Assembly (NCBI RefSeq): GCF_010993965.1
Contig: NZ_WIXM01000026.1
Location: 1 to 54,890, forward strand
Direction of reading: 5' to 3'
Length of the DNA: 54,890 nt
Origin: Gracilibacillus sp. YIM 98692
GTDB lineage: Bacteria; Bacillota; Bacilli; Bacillales; Amphibacillaceae
Below, one piece after another: positions 24,876 through 35,236 of the stretch (the stretch's first letter is position 1; each line of letters starts with the position of its first letter). A program made the position numbers and the translations under genes. The notes beneath the pieces were generated by a model, which had not been told where the DNA came from, searched no databases, and worked only from the letters and a program-made list of their open reading frames with translations.

Positions 24876-25793
24876 TTAATGAAATAATTGCATACTTAAA
24901 TATCTTTCTCCAGTATCTGGAGCAATACATACAACCTTTTTGCTGCTTCCTAACTTTTTAGCTACTTGGATAGCAGCATAAACAGCCGCCCCTGCAGACG
25001 GTCCTACAAAAATCCCTTCTTTAGCTGCAAGCTGTTTAAAAGTATTAATCGCATCTTCGTCACTAATTTGAATAATTTCATCATATATAGAAGTGTTTAA
25101 TATATCCGGTACAAATCCTGGACTTGTACCAACCAACTTATGCTTACCGGGTTTCCCGCCAGATAAAACAGGCGATCCTTGGGGCTCCACTACTGAAACA
25201 TGCAGGTCAGGTAACTTTTCTTTTAGAGTTTCTCCTGTTCCTGTAATAGTACCACCTGTTCCAGCAGTAGCAACAAAACCATCCAATTGCCCATCCATTT
25301 GTTCTAGAATTTCCAATGCTGTTGTTTGACGGTGGATATTAGGATTTGCATTATTCTCAAATTGTTGAGGCATAAAGCTATTAGGGATTTCATTTAATAA
25401 GTCTTTCGCTTTTCTAATAGCTCCAGGCATTTTTTCACTACTGGGAGTTAATACGACTTTAGCCCCGTATGCTTTTAAAATATTAATTCTTTCCTTTGTC
25501 ATATTGTCAGGCATCACTAAGATAGCTTGGTATCCTTTTGCTGCTGCAGTCATTGCCAGTCCAATTCCTGTATTGCCGCTTGTTGGTTCAATAATAGTGG
25601 TGTTTTCATTAATTTGACCAGCTTTTTCCGCCTCTTGAATCATATTAAAAGCAGCACGATCTTTTACACTTTTAGATGGATTAAACATCTCTAATTTTAC
25701 GTATATTTCCGCAGCATCATCAGGTACGATCTGATTTAATTTAACCATAGGTGTATTACCAATTAATTCTGTCATGTTGTTATAGACTTTCAT
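24876..25793 (-). CDS. cysK: O-acetylserine sulfhydrylase / cysteine synthase
   Basis: This 305-residue PLP enzyme makes cysteine from O-acetylserine and sulfide. The PLP lysine is K44 in NPSKSVKDRAAF. The TSGNTG substrate loop near 69 and the phosphate-binding GTGGTITG near 175 are present. The frame runs to 25838, but the ATG at 25793 has GAGGGG upstream and matches the family N-terminus. A related role with cystathionine or phosphoserine cannot be excluded, but the sequence fits CysK best. No T-box or S-box was found upstream. Confidence 0.92.
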   Translation of the reverse strand: MKVYNNMTELIGNTPMVKLNQIVPDDAAEIYVKLEMFNPSKSVKDRAAFNMIQEAEKAGQINENTTIIEPTSGNTGIGLAMTAAAKGYQAILVMPDNMTKERINILKAYGAKVVLTPSSEKMPGAIRKAKDLLNEIPNSFMPQQFENNANPNIHRQTTALEILEQMDGQLDGFVATAGTGGTITGTGETLKEKLPDLHVSVVEPQGSPVLSGGKPGKHKLVGTSPGFVPDILNTSIYDEIIQISDEDAINTFKQLAAKEGIFVGPSAGAAVYAAIQVAKKLGSSKKVVCIAPDTGERYLSMQLFH

Positions 25794-25901
25794 TTTTTGT
25801 ACCCCTCTTTCAATACAATCATAGATACATCTTAACAAGGATTACTTCACAATTCCAACCATGTTACTTGTACTATGTAAAACCTTTGCTTGTCTCCTGT
25901 T

Positions 25902-25961
25902 CTTTATCACGATGAACAATCGTCCGTAAGCCCCCTACTTCAAGAAGTTTCTCTTTATAAA
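25902..25961 (+). mobile_element. Element R3 copy A: possible footprint of an IS200/IS605-type 3' end
   Basis: The string ACAATCGTCCGTAAGCCCCC and the following TTTCTCTTTATAAA align with minus-strand sequence at 43858-43970, minus an internal hairpin of about 50 bases present there. In one frame both read F-x-T-x-x-N-R before diverging or stopping. I recall similar sequence at the 3' ends of Bacillales IS200/IS605 elements, where tnpB ends and its guide RNA lies; that link is from memory. No transposase gene is present. Confidence 0.35.
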
Positions 25962-25998
25962 GAAAATGCTTAAGTAGTCCATTCTACTTAAGCATTTG
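25961..25998 (-). terminator. Intrinsic terminator of lutABC
   Basis: On the minus strand, AAATGCTTAAGTAG pairs perfectly with CTACTTAAGCATTT and is followed by TCTTT. It lies just after the lutC stop. Confidence 0.85.
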
Positions 25999-26002
25999 CA
26001 CG

Positions 26003-26713
26003 TTATATATCGTCGACTACCACATATGCAGCTCGAATCGGACCATGTACACCAACAATGAGGTTCATTTCAATATCAGCACTGTTGCTAGGTCCTGTAA
26101 TAAAATTAATACAAGATGAAATGTCCTCTCCATTTTCTACTTGCTTGTGTATTTTTTCTGTTGCTTGTGTCATCCTCTTCACAATGGTTGACTTAGGGAT
26201 GATAGCAATATAATTTTGAGGCAGCAGACTAACAGATCTACCTTTCCCTTGTCCATTAAATAACACTACGGTACCTGACTCTGCTAAGGTGATGTCACTA
26301 AAAGTAATACCAACGTCAGCCTTTTCAGAAAACTGGATCGAAGCTTCTTTTTCATTGTCATCCCACTCCCATGTATCTAGACCTGACTGTTTTAAGGAGG
26401 TATCCACTTTGTGATCTTGAAATCGTGAATCACAAGTGTATACAATAGATCGGACGCCGTATTCTTCAAAGATTTCATTTAAGGTTTCATCTAAATGTTG
26501 CTCATCCGTATGATAAAAATCAGTATGAATATGCTTGCACTGATCTTTTAATACTTTGATTAATTGATCCTGATTTTGATCTTTTAAAACCCGATATTGT
26601 GGTTGAGTGGACCAATTCGGTTTTTGAACAGGCTTATCGGCACTTAAGCCGCCAATTTTATCCCGAATATTGCTTAAAAAACGCTCTCTATTTTCAATGT
26701 TTCCTAACGTCAT
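26003..26713 (-). CDS. lutC: L-lactate utilisation protein LutC
   Basis: This 236-residue soluble protein of the LUD (lactate utilisation) domain family is the third part of the LutABC complex, which oxidises L-lactate to pyruvate. The C-terminal half ([25 protein letters not shown], beginning near residue 129) carries the family signature. The frame is open to 26764, but the ATG at 26713 has AGAGGTG eight bases upstream and is preferred; it overlaps the end of lutB by 20 bases, so translation is coupled. A terminator follows. Confidence 0.92.
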   Translation of the reverse strand: MTLGNIENRERFLSNIRDKIGGLSADKPVQKPNWSTQPQYRVLKDQNQDQLIKVLKDQCKHIHTDFYHTDEQHLDETLNEIFEEYGVRSIVYTCDSRFQDHKVDTSLKQSGLDTWEWDDNEKEASIQFSEKADVGITFSDITLAESGTVVLFNGQGKGRSVSLLPQNYIAIIPKSTIVKRMTQATEKIHKQVENGEDISSCINFITGPSNSADIEMNLIVGVHGPIRAAYVVVDDI

Positions 26714-28139
26714 GTTGGACACCTCTTTTATTCCGTTGTTTAAACCAACTGCGAAAGCTTTCATTAGCAGGTTTTGGAAAGTCTCTGGATTCGGTCCAAT
26801 GTTTTAATGGACCAAGTCCTTTTCGAATTTGATTCTTACTACTAAATGGTGTAGAAAGAATTGGAGCCATTTTAGTTGCCATTTGATATAAATTTGCAGA
26901 TCCAGCCATTTGCCCAAATCCTTTCATTGCAACCTTTTCTGCTAAACTTCCTTTTTTATCTTCTTCAATAATATTTCGACGATGAGCGATTAATTGTTCG
27001 TGTAACGGAATTTTAACAGGACAGACCTCAGTACAAGCCCCACATAAAGAAGAAGCATAAGGCAAATCTTTATATTCATCATAGTCACTTAGAAGTGGGG
27101 ATAACACAGCACCAATAGGACCTGGATAGATCGATCCATAAGCATGCCCTCCCACATGACGGTACACAGGACAGACATTAATACATGCCGCACAGCGAAT
27201 ACAATGTAATGCTTCTTGAAATTCAGTTCCTAAAATTTTGGAGCGGCCGTTATCCACAATAACAAGGTGAAACTCCTCCGGCCCATCACCTTCTTCCGAT
27301 TGCTTTGGACCTGTTAAAGCTGTAATATAACTTGTTAATTTTTGGCCTACTGCTGCACGCGTTAATAAGCTAACAACAATGTCTAACTCTTCCCATCCAG
27401 GGACAATGCGTTCCATTCCCATAACAGTAATTTGCGTCTCTGGTAAAGTGGTCACCATTCTTGCATTTCCTTCATTCGTCACTAAGGCAAACGAACCGGA
27501 TTCAGCTACAGCGAAATTACATCCAGTAATACCGACTTCAGCTGATAAAAACTCTTCTCTTAATTTTTCGCGCGCAAATAATGCTAGTTCTTCTGGCTTT
27601 TCTGTTTTTTCATAACCTAATTTATCACGAAATACATCACGAATCTGCTCTTTATTTTTGTGTAAAGCTGGGGCAACTATATGAGATGGCGGATCATGAT
27701 CGTCCATCTGTAAAATGTATTCTCCTAAATCTGTTTCAACGACATCGCACCCTAATTCCTCTAATGCTTCATTCATGGAGATTTCTTCTGTGACCATTGA
27801 TTTAGATTTGGCAATTTTTTTGGCATTTTTAGATTTCACAACATTTTTCACATATTCATTAGCCTCTTCTGCAGTTTCCGCAAAAAATACATTTCCTCCT
27901 AATTCAGCTACCTTTTCACTTAATTGGTGAAGATAATAATCTAAATGTTCGATAGTATGCTGTCTAATTTCTTTCCCTAAAGTGCGCCAATCTTCCCAGT
28001 CACCTAACTCATCTGCTGCAGATGCACGGTTGTTTTGCAGCCTTCCTTGTGCAGATCGAACTGCACCACGCATAAAATTATCATCTAACCCTTTTGTGAC
28101 CCTTTGCTTAAATTCTTTTTCTCCAATTTGCATGGGCAT
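26694..28139 (-). CDS. lutB: L-lactate utilisation iron-sulfur protein LutB
   Basis: This 481-residue cytoplasmic protein has an N-terminal LUD domain and a ferredoxin-like C-terminal part with two 4Fe-4S motifs, [15 protein letters not shown] and [13 protein letters not shown]. It passes electrons in L-lactate oxidation with LutA and LutC. The start overlaps the lutA stop in a TAATG arrangement with GAGGTGATC as ribosome site. Length and motifs match B. subtilis LutB. Confidence 0.94.
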   Translation of the reverse strand: MPMQIGEKEFKQRVTKGLDDNFMRGAVRSAQGRLQNNRASAADELGDWEDWRTLGKEIRQHTIEHLDYYLHQLSEKVAELGGNVFFAETAEEANEYVKNVVKSKNAKKIAKSKSMVTEEISMNEALEELGCDVVETDLGEYILQMDDHDPPSHIVAPALHKNKEQIRDVFRDKLGYEKTEKPEELALFAREKLREEFLSAEVGITGCNFAVAESGSFALVTNEGNARMVTTLPETQITVMGMERIVPGWEELDIVVSLLTRAAVGQKLTSYITALTGPKQSEEGDGPEEFHLVIVDNGRSKILGTEFQEALHCIRCAACINVCPVYRHVGGHAYGSIYPGPIGAVLSPLLSDYDEYKDLPYASSLCGACTEVCPVKIPLHEQLIAHRRNIIEEDKKGSLAEKVAMKGFGQMAGSANLYQMATKMAPILSTPFSSKNQIRKGLGPLKHWTESRDFPKPANESFRSWFKQRNKRGVQHDVRKH

Positions 28140-28870
28140 TATCGATCACCTCTGCTATTTAAAATTTCAGCAATATGCTTTACTTCCACTTGCTTGTCTC
28201 TTCTAGAAATACGACCGCCAATATTCATAAGACAGCTTCCGTCTGCACCTAGTAACAGATTCGCTTTGGTTTCCTCAATATGATCTACCTTTTCATCCAC
28301 CATTTGTTCTGATATGTTCGACATTTTTACTGCAAATGTTCCTCCAAATCCGCAGCAATCTTGACGATTTGGTAAATCTACTAATTCAAGGCCTTTTACC
28401 TTTTCCAAAAGTTTAAAAGGTGCTTCCTGCACCCCTAGTAATCTTGTCATATGACACGATGTATGATAAGTGGCAATTGCCTGATAGGAAGCACCAACAT
28501 CTTCAATGTTTAACACATCTACAATAAACTGGGTCAACTCGTATGATTTTTCTTTTAAAGCAATAGCACGATCACGCCACTTACTATCTTCTTCAAATAA
28601 ATGCATATATTCGTGAATCATATACACACATGAACCGGAAATACCTACTACATAATCCGCGTCTTCCATCACCTCAATCATATGTTTGGCCACTTCTTTT
28701 GTCTCCCGATGATAACCGCTATTATAAGCTGGCTGCCCGCAACATGTTTGTGTTTCGGGAAAATCTACTTCACAGCCCAAATGCTCTAAAAGTTCAACTG
28801 CAGACTTTCCTGCATTTACATAAAAAACATCTCCCAAACATGTAATAAAAAGTGATACCTTCACCATCAT
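28139..28870 (-). CDS. lutA: L-lactate utilisation protein LutA (CCG-domain Fe-S protein)
   Basis: This 243-residue protein has two Cys-rich CCG domains ([12 protein letters not shown] near 42 and [12 protein letters not shown] near 170) as in heterodisulfide-reductase-like and glycolate-oxidase GlcF proteins. It is the first gene of lutABC. The stop overlaps the lutB start by one base. The cluster follows the rhamnose genes, whose last step makes L-lactate, so it may serve rhamnose growth as well as free lactate. A cre-like sequence lies upstream. Confidence 0.93.
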   Translation of the reverse strand: MMVKVSLFITCLGDVFYVNAGKSAVELLEHLGCEVDFPETQTCCGQPAYNSGYHRETKEVAKHMIEVMEDADYVVGISGSCVYMIHEYMHLFEEDSKWRDRAIALKEKSYELTQFIVDVLNIEDVGASYQAIATYHTSCHMTRLLGVQEAPFKLLEKVKGLELVDLPNRQDCCGFGGTFAVKMSNISEQMVDEKVDHIEETKANLLLGADGSCLMNIGGRISRRDKQVEVKHIAEILNSRGDR

Positions 28871-28886
28871 CCGCCCCTTAAATATT

Positions 28887-28900
28887 GTAAAACGCTTTCT
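28887..28900 (-). promoter_or_regulatory. Weak cre-like site upstream of lutA
   Basis: On the minus strand, AGAAAGCGTTTTAC matches 11 of 14 positions of the CcpA consensus, 17 bases before the lutA start. Its closeness to the start codon would suit a roadblock or a promoter-overlapping operator. Confidence 0.4.
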
Positions 28901-28930
28901 TATATTCTATCATGCTTTTTTAAAAAGAAG

Positions 28931-28963
28931 AATGGATAAACTCTATTTTCAGAGTTTATCCAT
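28931..28963 (-). terminator. Intrinsic terminator after rhaEW
   Basis: On the minus strand, ATGGATAAACTCT pairs perfectly with AGAGTTTATCCAT and is followed by TCTTCTTTTT. It separates the rhamnose genes from lutABC, so read-through or a separate lut promoter is needed. Confidence 0.85.
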
Positions 28964-28973
28964 GAAAACAATC

Positions 28974-31040
28974 TTATCTAGTAAACGCTGCTGCTACACC
29001 GCCATCAACGGTTACCATACAACCAGTTGTTTTGGCAGACTTAGAGGAAGCTAAGAATGCAATAGATTCTGCAATATCTTCTGGTAAAATATTAACATTT
29101 AAAATCGTACGTTTACGGTAATGTGCTTCTAAGTCATCAGTACCAATTCCATAAGAAGCCGCACGTTCCTTTTTCCATGAAGAATCCCAGATTTTAGATC
29201 CTCGGATAACAGCATCAGGTAATACAGAGTTTACACGTATACCTAAAGATCCGCCATCAGCTGCGATCGTACGAGCTAAGTGAACTTCTGCTGCTTTCGC
29301 TGTACTGTATGCTGCAGCATTTTTACCAGCATAGATTGAGTTTTTCGAACCGATAAATACCATATTACCGCCAATTTCTTGCTCTTTCATCAGCTTAAAT
29401 ATCTCTCTTGCAACAAGGAAATAACCTGTTACCAATACATTAATATTTAAGTTCCATTGATCCATTGATGTCTCTTCAAATGGACTAGAGCTTGCCAAAC
29501 CGGCATTATTAACAAGAATATCGATACCACCATATTCTCGAACCGAAGCTGCAATCGCTGCTTGTACTTCTTCCTCTTTTGTAACGTCCATTTTCACTGC
29601 ATAAGCTCTATTCCAGCCATACTTTTCATTAATTTCATTTGCAAGGTTTTCGGCACCTTCTAAGTTAATATCCGCAATGACAACATGTGCCCCTTCTTCA
29701 ATCAGACGATATGTTGTTGCTGTACCGATACCACCAGCACCACCTGTTACAAAAGCGATTTGGCGAGAAAATTCTGCTTCTGGCGGAGCTAGACTTAATT
29801 TGTAAAGCTCTAGTGGCCAATATTCAATTAAGTAGGATTCTTCTTCATTTAGAGATACGAAGTTACCAAGAACGGTTGCACCACTCATAACAGCTATTGC
29901 GCGATGATAAAGTTGTTCACTGATATTTGCCGCTTTCCAATCCTTTCCTGTATTCACCATACCAAGTCCTGGAATTAATATGATTCGAGGCGCTGTTTCA
30001 ACAATTTGGTCTCCTTCATTCTTGTTACGCTCAAAGTAAGCAACATATTCCTCTTTGTAAGAAGCGATCCCTTCTTTAATTTTTTCTTTTAATACGTCAC
30101 GATCTCCTGACTGTGGATCCCAGTCAATAAATAATGGTACTCGTTTTGTGTGTACAAGATGATCTGGACATGCTGCGCCAACTTGTGAAAGTTGTTCTGC
30201 TTCATGGCTGTTAACAAACTCTAGTACACTATCATCATCATTGTAAGTAGTAAGCATTTTCTTGTCATCGCTAACTTGACCGCGAATGATTGGCATTACT
30301 TCTGCAAAAAGATTTTCTCTTTCTTCTTTGGATAGAGACTTGTATTTTTCGCCACCGAATAATGATTGGCCTTCTGATTTGTTGTTAATATAGTCTTCCG
30401 CTTCATTGATGATATCGATGGTTTTGTTGTAACTTTCTTTTGATGTTTCGCCCCATGTTACTAGACCATGTTTTTCCATAATGACTAGTTCAGCATTGGG
30501 ATTGTTTTGGACGCCTTCTGCAATCATTTTAGAAAGCTTAAATCCTGGTCGAATATATGGAACCCATACAAAACGATTTCCGTAAATCTCTTCTGCAATT
30601 TCTTTACCGTTATCAGCACATGCAATACTAATGATAGCATCTGGATGTGTGTGGTCGACTTGTTTAAATGGTAAAAATGCATGCAATAATGTTTCGATAG
30701 ATGAACGAGGATGTTTAGCATCGATCATACAATGAGATAGGTATTCCACCATCTCTTCATCAGACATATCATCACGTTCTAATAATGGTCTAATATCCTC
30801 AAGCTTTAATCCTGTAAAGTTGTGGGATTTCATTGAAGCTAAATCGGATCCGCTTCCCTTTACCCACATTACTTCAATATCGTCCCCTTTAAAATCTTTT
30901 TCTACCGTTTTAGAAGAAGTGTTTCCCCCACCAATATTAACGACAGAACGGTCCGAACCTAATAAGTTTGAGCGATACACTAATGATTCTAGACCATTAT
31001 TTTGTGATACTTGATTATCATCCCATTTGTTTTGTACCAT
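28974..31040 (-). CDS. rhaEW: Bifunctional rhamnulose-1-phosphate aldolase / L-lactaldehyde dehydrogenase
   Basis: This 688-residue fusion has an N-terminal class II aldolase domain (zinc His residues in DHTHPDAI near 136 and later EKHGLVTWG) and a C-terminal short-chain dehydrogenase (VTGGAGGIGTATT near 430; catalytic YSTAK near 584). It splits rhamnulose-1-phosphate to DHAP and L-lactaldehyde and oxidises the latter to L-lactate, like B. subtilis YuxG/RhaEW. The ATG at 31040 has GAGGAGG upstream, and the longer frame merely reads through that site. It follows rhaA after 133 bases and ends in a terminator. Confidence 0.92.
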   Translation of the reverse strand: MVQNKWDDNQVSQNNGLESLVYRSNLLGSDRSVVNIGGGNTSSKTVEKDFKGDDIEVMWVKGSGSDLASMKSHNFTGLKLEDIRPLLERDDMSDEEMVEYLSHCMIDAKHPRSSIETLLHAFLPFKQVDHTHPDAIISIACADNGKEIAEEIYGNRFVWVPYIRPGFKLSKMIAEGVQNNPNAELVIMEKHGLVTWGETSKESYNKTIDIINEAEDYINNKSEGQSLFGGEKYKSLSKEERENLFAEVMPIIRGQVSDDKKMLTTYNDDDSVLEFVNSHEAEQLSQVGAACPDHLVHTKRVPLFIDWDPQSGDRDVLKEKIKEGIASYKEEYVAYFERNKNEGDQIVETAPRIILIPGLGMVNTGKDWKAANISEQLYHRAIAVMSGATVLGNFVSLNEEESYLIEYWPLELYKLSLAPPEAEFSRQIAFVTGGAGGIGTATTYRLIEEGAHVVIADINLEGAENLANEINEKYGWNRAYAVKMDVTKEEEVQAAIAASVREYGGIDILVNNAGLASSSPFEETSMDQWNLNINVLVTGYFLVAREIFKLMKEQEIGGNMVFIGSKNSIYAGKNAAAYSTAKAAEVHLARTIAADGGSLGIRVNSVLPDAVIRGSKIWDSSWKKERAASYGIGTDDLEAHYRKRTILNVNILPEDIAESIAFLASSKSAKTTGCMVTVDGGVAAAFTR

Positions 31041-31173
31041 TTTTAATTCCTCCTCAAGCAAATCTGTTATTCTATTGTTTTTTATATGAAAGCTGTTTCT
31101 ATTTTTATTATACTACAAAACAAAAATAAATCAACATAAAACAAAATTTATTTCAGTTTATTTACTTGGTTTT

Positions 31174-32433
31174 CTATGAGTTACGTTTGGATAAAACTTC
31201 TTTCTCATATTGCTTAACTTCTTCTAACCAAGATTCTTGGGTTGGAACACCCATTTGTTCGCAATAATAATCCCAAATAGCTCCAAATGGATAAGTTTTA
31301 AATTCTTCCATTAAAGCTAAGCGATCGGTAAAATTACCTTCTTCCTGTAACTGCTTCAAGTGATTATGAGGTAGAAGAAGCGCGTATAACAATGACTTAA
31401 TCATATTTCTTGTTCCGATCGTCCAAGCAGCTACTCGATTTATACTTGCATCAAAGAAGTCTAATCCGATGGAGACTTTGTCCAATGCATTATTTCTTAC
31501 TAATTCTAAACCTATTTCTTTTAATTCATCATCTAATACGATGACATGATCGCTATCCCATCTCACTGGTCGAGATACGTGTAATGCTAACTGATCACTA
31601 TACAGCAGCATAGCTGAAATTTTATTGGATACCATTTCTGTCGGGTGATAATGCCCTGTATCCAGTAGACATAACTTATTATTTTTTAAGGCGTAGCCCA
31701 TGTAAAATTCGTGTGATCCTACCACATAAGCTTCTGATCCGATACCAAAAAGTTTACTTTCTACTGCGTCCATGTTTAATGATTCATCAATTTCATAATC
31801 AAAAATTTGATCCAATGATTCTTTTAACCTTTCTCTTGGTGTCAATCGATCACTAGGAATATCTTTATAGCCATCAGGAATCCAAATATTTGTCAATGCA
31901 GGAGTTCCTAATTCTTTTCCAAAATAGGCTCCAATTTTACGTGATTGAATACAGTGATCTATCCAGAAATCTCTTATTTCTTTATCAGGATGTGCTAAGG
32001 TTAAGCCATCATCAGCTTTTGGATGAGAAAACAGTGTCGGATTAAAATCCAAGCCTAAATGATGTTTTTTCGCCCATTCCACCCAATTTTTAAAATGTTC
32101 AGGTTCTAATTGATCACGATCTACTACTTTTCTATCTGTTTCTGCATAAATAGCGTGTAAGTTAATTCGATGGGTTCCTGGGATTAAGGATAATGCTTTT
32201 TCTAAGTCACTACGTAATTCTTCTGGAGTTGTCGCTTTTCCAGGATAATTACCTGTTACATCAATTCCACCAGATAGTTCCTGCTGTTCTACTTCAAACC
32301 CGCTAACATCGTCTCCTTGCCAGCAATGGATAGAAATGGGGATTTTTTTGAGTTGTTGAAAGGCATCTTCAACAGAAACTCCCCATTTTTCAAATTGCTT
32401 TTTTGCTACTTGGTAGTTTTCTTTAATACTCAT
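31174..32433 (-). CDS. rhaA: L-rhamnose isomerase
   Basis: This 419-residue enzyme converts L-rhamnose to L-rhamnulose in a metal-dependent TIM barrel. The N-terminal [16 protein letters not shown] segment and the metal-site context ([42 protein letters not shown]) are typical. The frame opens at 32442, but that GTG lies in the GAGGTGATG site; the ATG at 32433 is chosen. It follows rhaB by 15 bases, so the two are one transcript. The mutarotase gene rhaM, between rhaB and rhaA in B. subtilis, is missing. Confidence 0.95.
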   Translation of the reverse strand: MSIKENYQVAKKQFEKWGVSVEDAFQQLKKIPISIHCWQGDDVSGFEVEQQELSGGIDVTGNYPGKATTPEELRSDLEKALSLIPGTHRINLHAIYAETDRKVVDRDQLEPEHFKNWVEWAKKHHLGLDFNPTLFSHPKADDGLTLAHPDKEIRDFWIDHCIQSRKIGAYFGKELGTPALTNIWIPDGYKDIPSDRLTPRERLKESLDQIFDYEIDESLNMDAVESKLFGIGSEAYVVGSHEFYMGYALKNNKLCLLDTGHYHPTEMVSNKISAMLLYSDQLALHVSRPVRWDSDHVIVLDDELKEIGLELVRNNALDKVSIGLDFFDASINRVAAWTIGTRNMIKSLLYALLLPHNHLKQLQEEGNFTDRLALMEEFKTYPFGAIWDYYCEQMGVPTQESWLEEVKQYEKEVLSKRNS

Positions 32434-32448
32434 TAACATCACCTCAAA

Positions 32449-33840
32449 TTAAAATTTAGAAATAGTAAAAGATTCACGAATGATCTCTTTCGATTGCTCT
32501 ACAGATTCCACTTCATTTGTTGCAATCAGCTGAGCAATTAAGTTTCCAATACCAGTGGCTTCTGTCGGTCCTGTATAAACTTCTTTTCCTGATTTTGCTG
32601 CTAATTTTTCATTCATAAAATTATTTTTACTTCCACCGCCAATAATGTGTATGGAAGGATACGATTTATTAGTAAGCTCTTCAATTTGTTTCGCAGCAGC
32701 ATGATAACTTTCGACTAAGCTATTAAAAATACATACAGCTAATTCTCCAGGTGTTTTCGGCTCTAGTTGATTTGTTTCCTTACAATAAGATTGAATCGCC
32801 TCTATCATACTTTTAGGGCTTAGAAATCTTGCATCATTTACATCAACGGTTGAATCAAACTGTGTTTCTTTATAAGCTAAGTCTACAAAATCTTGAAAAC
32901 TATATTTGTCTTGATATTCCCTTTTCACTTCTTGAATCATCCACAATCCCATAATATTTTTAAGGAAGCGAATATTATGATGAACCCCTCCTTCATTTGT
33001 AAAGTTGTAAGAAAAGGCTTCCTCTGAACTAATTGGTTTTTCATGTTCTACTCCCATCAACGACCAAGTTCCAGAGCTAATATAAATGGTCTCTGTAGCT
33101 GGTACCGACATAACAGCTGATGCGGTATCATGTGTACCAGGTAAAATGACTTGTAAGTCAACTCCTAACTCTTCTTTCAACTCTTCACGAATGGGGCCTA
33201 GGGTCTGTAACGGTTTCATTGGTGGTTGAAATAAATGTTTAGGGATACCAAGATTCTCTAAAAATTCACTATTCCAATCTTCTGATTCGGCATTTAATAA
33301 TTGAGTGGTTGTAGCGTTGGTATATTCATTGGATAGTTTACCAGTCAATAAAAAATGCAAATAATCCGGTATCATAAGAAAATAATGTGCTTGATCAAAA
33401 ATCATAGGATCTTCTTTTTTTAATGCATATAATTGGTAAATTGTGTTAAATGGTTGAAACTGTATTCCCGTCTGCTTATATATTTCTTTTTGATCAATAA
33501 ATGAGAAAATTTCCTCCATGATTCCATCCGTACGATGGTCTCGATAGGCAACAGCGTCTGTTAATCGATTTTTTTGTTCATCTAATAAAACAAAATCCAC
33601 CGCCCAAGTGTCAACACCTATAGAAATCGGATTAAATCCCTTTTCTACGCTTTGCTTAATTCCTAATTTAACTTCTTCATAAAGTTTATCGATATTCCAA
33701 CAAAGATGACCGTTTTGGTTTTCCATCTTATTTTCAAATCGATGGATTTCATCCAATTGAAGCTGACCATCTTTCAGAAAACCTGCCAATACACGGCCAC
33801 TCGAAGCACCAATATCTACAGCTAAATTACATTTTTGCAT
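32449..33840 (-). CDS. rhaB: Rhamnulokinase
   Basis: This 463-residue kinase of the FGGY family phosphorylates L-rhamnulose at the 1-position. The first phosphate motif is DIGASSGRV at residues 8-16, the substrate region is VDTWAVDFVLLD near 75, and the C-terminal ATP site has IHIIGGGSKNNF near 400. The ATG at 33840 is preceded by GAGGTGA. It is the first gene of rhaB-rhaA-rhaEW, downstream of a strong cre site and close to an AraC-type regulator. Confidence 0.95.
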   Translation of the reverse strand: MQKCNLAVDIGASSGRVLAGFLKDGQLQLDEIHRFENKMENQNGHLCWNIDKLYEEVKLGIKQSVEKGFNPISIGVDTWAVDFVLLDEQKNRLTDAVAYRDHRTDGIMEEIFSFIDQKEIYKQTGIQFQPFNTIYQLYALKKEDPMIFDQAHYFLMIPDYLHFLLTGKLSNEYTNATTTQLLNAESEDWNSEFLENLGIPKHLFQPPMKPLQTLGPIREELKEELGVDLQVILPGTHDTASAVMSVPATETIYISSGTWSLMGVEHEKPISSEEAFSYNFTNEGGVHHNIRFLKNIMGLWMIQEVKREYQDKYSFQDFVDLAYKETQFDSTVDVNDARFLSPKSMIEAIQSYCKETNQLEPKTPGELAVCIFNSLVESYHAAAKQIEELTNKSYPSIHIIGGGSKNNFMNEKLAAKSGKEVYTGPTEATGIGNLIAQLIATNEVESVEQSKEIIRESFTISKF

Positions 33841-33856
33841 TCACTCACCTCACATT

Positions 33857-33870
33857 TGAAAGCGTTTATA
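33857..33870 (+). promoter_or_regulatory. cre site upstream of rhaB
   Basis: TGAAAGCGTTTATA matches the CcpA consensus TGWAANCGNTNWCA at 13 of 14 positions. It is 17 bases before the rhaB start and would mediate catabolite repression of rhamnose use. Confidence 0.7.
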
Positions 33871-33968
33871 ACGTTATTATATAGGATACATAATAGATAA
33901 TATATAACGAAAATTATTTTTTTATTGTCCTTTTTTGCAAAGTCATGTATAAAAATATTTGAATTTTC

Positions 33969-34148
33969 ATAAAGAAAACTAGCCTTTAGGCGTCAGCAGA
34001 GCCGTAATTGCAGTACCTCCTGTACAAGTGCGTCCTGTGACCAACGCCGATACTAGAACGTCCTATTCGTCGTACTTCAGTCCTGAACCTGACTTCTACG
34101 TCGACTTTCTTCGGTGCTGCTAGGTATTTATTTACTTAACGTGTAAAT
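33969..34148 (+). repeat. Interspersed repeat R1, copy 2 (shortened)
   Basis: The block starts AAAGAAAACT and contains GTACAAGTGCGTCCTGTGACC, GCCGATACTAGAACGTCCT and the terminal AACGTGTAAA, shared with the other two copies. The middle part with GAACATCT and GGCAACACAGATG is missing, so this copy is internally deleted. It sits between the regulator's terminator and the rhaB promoter, explaining most of the 318-base gap 33841-34158. Confidence 0.75.
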
Positions 34149-34184
34149 AAAAAAGCAGTTAATCTTCTTTGATTAACTGCTTTT
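34149..34184 (-). terminator. Intrinsic terminator overlapping the end of the AraC gene
   Basis: On the minus strand, AAAAGCAGTTAATC pairs with GATTAACTGCTTTT, followed by TTATTT. The stop codon lies inside the hairpin's 3' arm. Confidence 0.85.
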
Positions 34185-35139
34185 GAAACGCTTTAGGTGT
34201 CATGCCGAATTTACTTTTAAATATCCTGTAAAAATAACTTATGTTTTCATATCCAACCGACTCTGCAATAGCTTGCATCGACAAATCGGTATACATAATT
34301 AAGTTTTTGGAAACTAATAACCTTTTTTCTTGTACTAAATCTTTAAAGTTTTGATTTGTTAATGCCTTTACTTGTTTGCTCACCCAGTACACTGATTGAT
34401 GGAAAAGTTCCGCTAGTTCTTGCAAATTAGCATTCCGGTAATTTTCTTCAATATATTGAAAAACTTCTTGTAAAAATTGATGTTCCTCCGAATGTGAATG
34501 ATTAGGATAAATCTTATTCTGCTGGTCTATTAATTCAATAACTAATAACCCCATTAAAAATTTTGATTTGGAATGGGACAGAAAAGATCCATACATCATT
34601 TCTTGCAACAATTGGGTCATTAATTCTTGGATCCGGCTGGCATTAGCAACTGGATAATAAAGAAATTCCCCCTTTTGCGAATAATCAAACATACTATTCA
34701 TTAAGAACTGCATCATCTGATTTTGGATAAAGCCCTCTGATAAATTAGCCACAATATAATCAAAAAAAGCGGGGTGGATAATAAAATTGATCACAATATC
34801 TTCGCTTTCACAAGCATATAACTCATGTTCAATATATTGGTTTAGGATAATGATATCCCCTTTTTTTAAATGGAATGTCTGATCACCGATTTTTTGTTTC
34901 AATGAGCCATGATAGACATAATTCATTTCAATATAATCATGAGAATGCTTCGGGAAATCAATATATCTTGGATGTTTGCGGATCATAATTAATTTGTCTT
35001 TTAGAAATTTCTCCCCTTGAACGATAAAGGAGGACGTGACATCTGTATATAATTCTTTATTAATGGATAAATCTTCAGATAAAATAGCCTTTTCTTCTTC
35101 TGACTCTTTCATTAACTCCTTAAGTATGGACTGCCCCAT
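34159..35139 (-). CDS. AraC-family transcriptional regulator, probably of rhamnose genes
   Basis: This 326-residue regulator has an N-terminal cupin-like sugar-binding domain (PRYIDFPKHSHDYIEMNYV near 55, then KGDIIILNQYIEHEL) and a C-terminal double helix-turn-helix domain ending IAESVGYENISYFYRIFKSK-FG-MTPKAFQ. The first ATG (35163) has no ribosome site; the ATG at 35139 follows GAGGGTG and is chosen. Its place just upstream of rhaB, on the same strand, suggests that L-rhamnose or rhamnulose is the effector. B. subtilis uses a DeoR-type RhaR instead, so the regulator differs. Function by position only. Confidence 0.82.
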   Translation of the reverse strand: MGQSILKELMKESEEEKAILSEDLSINKELYTDVTSSFIVQGEKFLKDKLIMIRKHPRYIDFPKHSHDYIEMNYVYHGSLKQKIGDQTFHLKKGDIIILNQYIEHELYACESEDIVINFIIHPAFFDYIVANLSEGFIQNQMMQFLMNSMFDYSQKGEFLYYPVANASRIQELMTQLLQEMMYGSFLSHSKSKFLMGLLVIELIDQQNKIYPNHSHSEEHQFLQEVFQYIEENYRNANLQELAELFHQSVYWVSKQVKALTNQNFKDLVQEKRLLVSKNLIMYTDLSMQAIAESVGYENISYFYRIFKSKFGMTPKAFQKQLIKED

Positions 35140-35236
35140 ATAACACACCCTCACTTTATACATGCAAAACTATTTTACACATATTTTATCATAGATTCCG
35201 AATGCAAACTATCATAGATAAAGGATACTGCCATTT

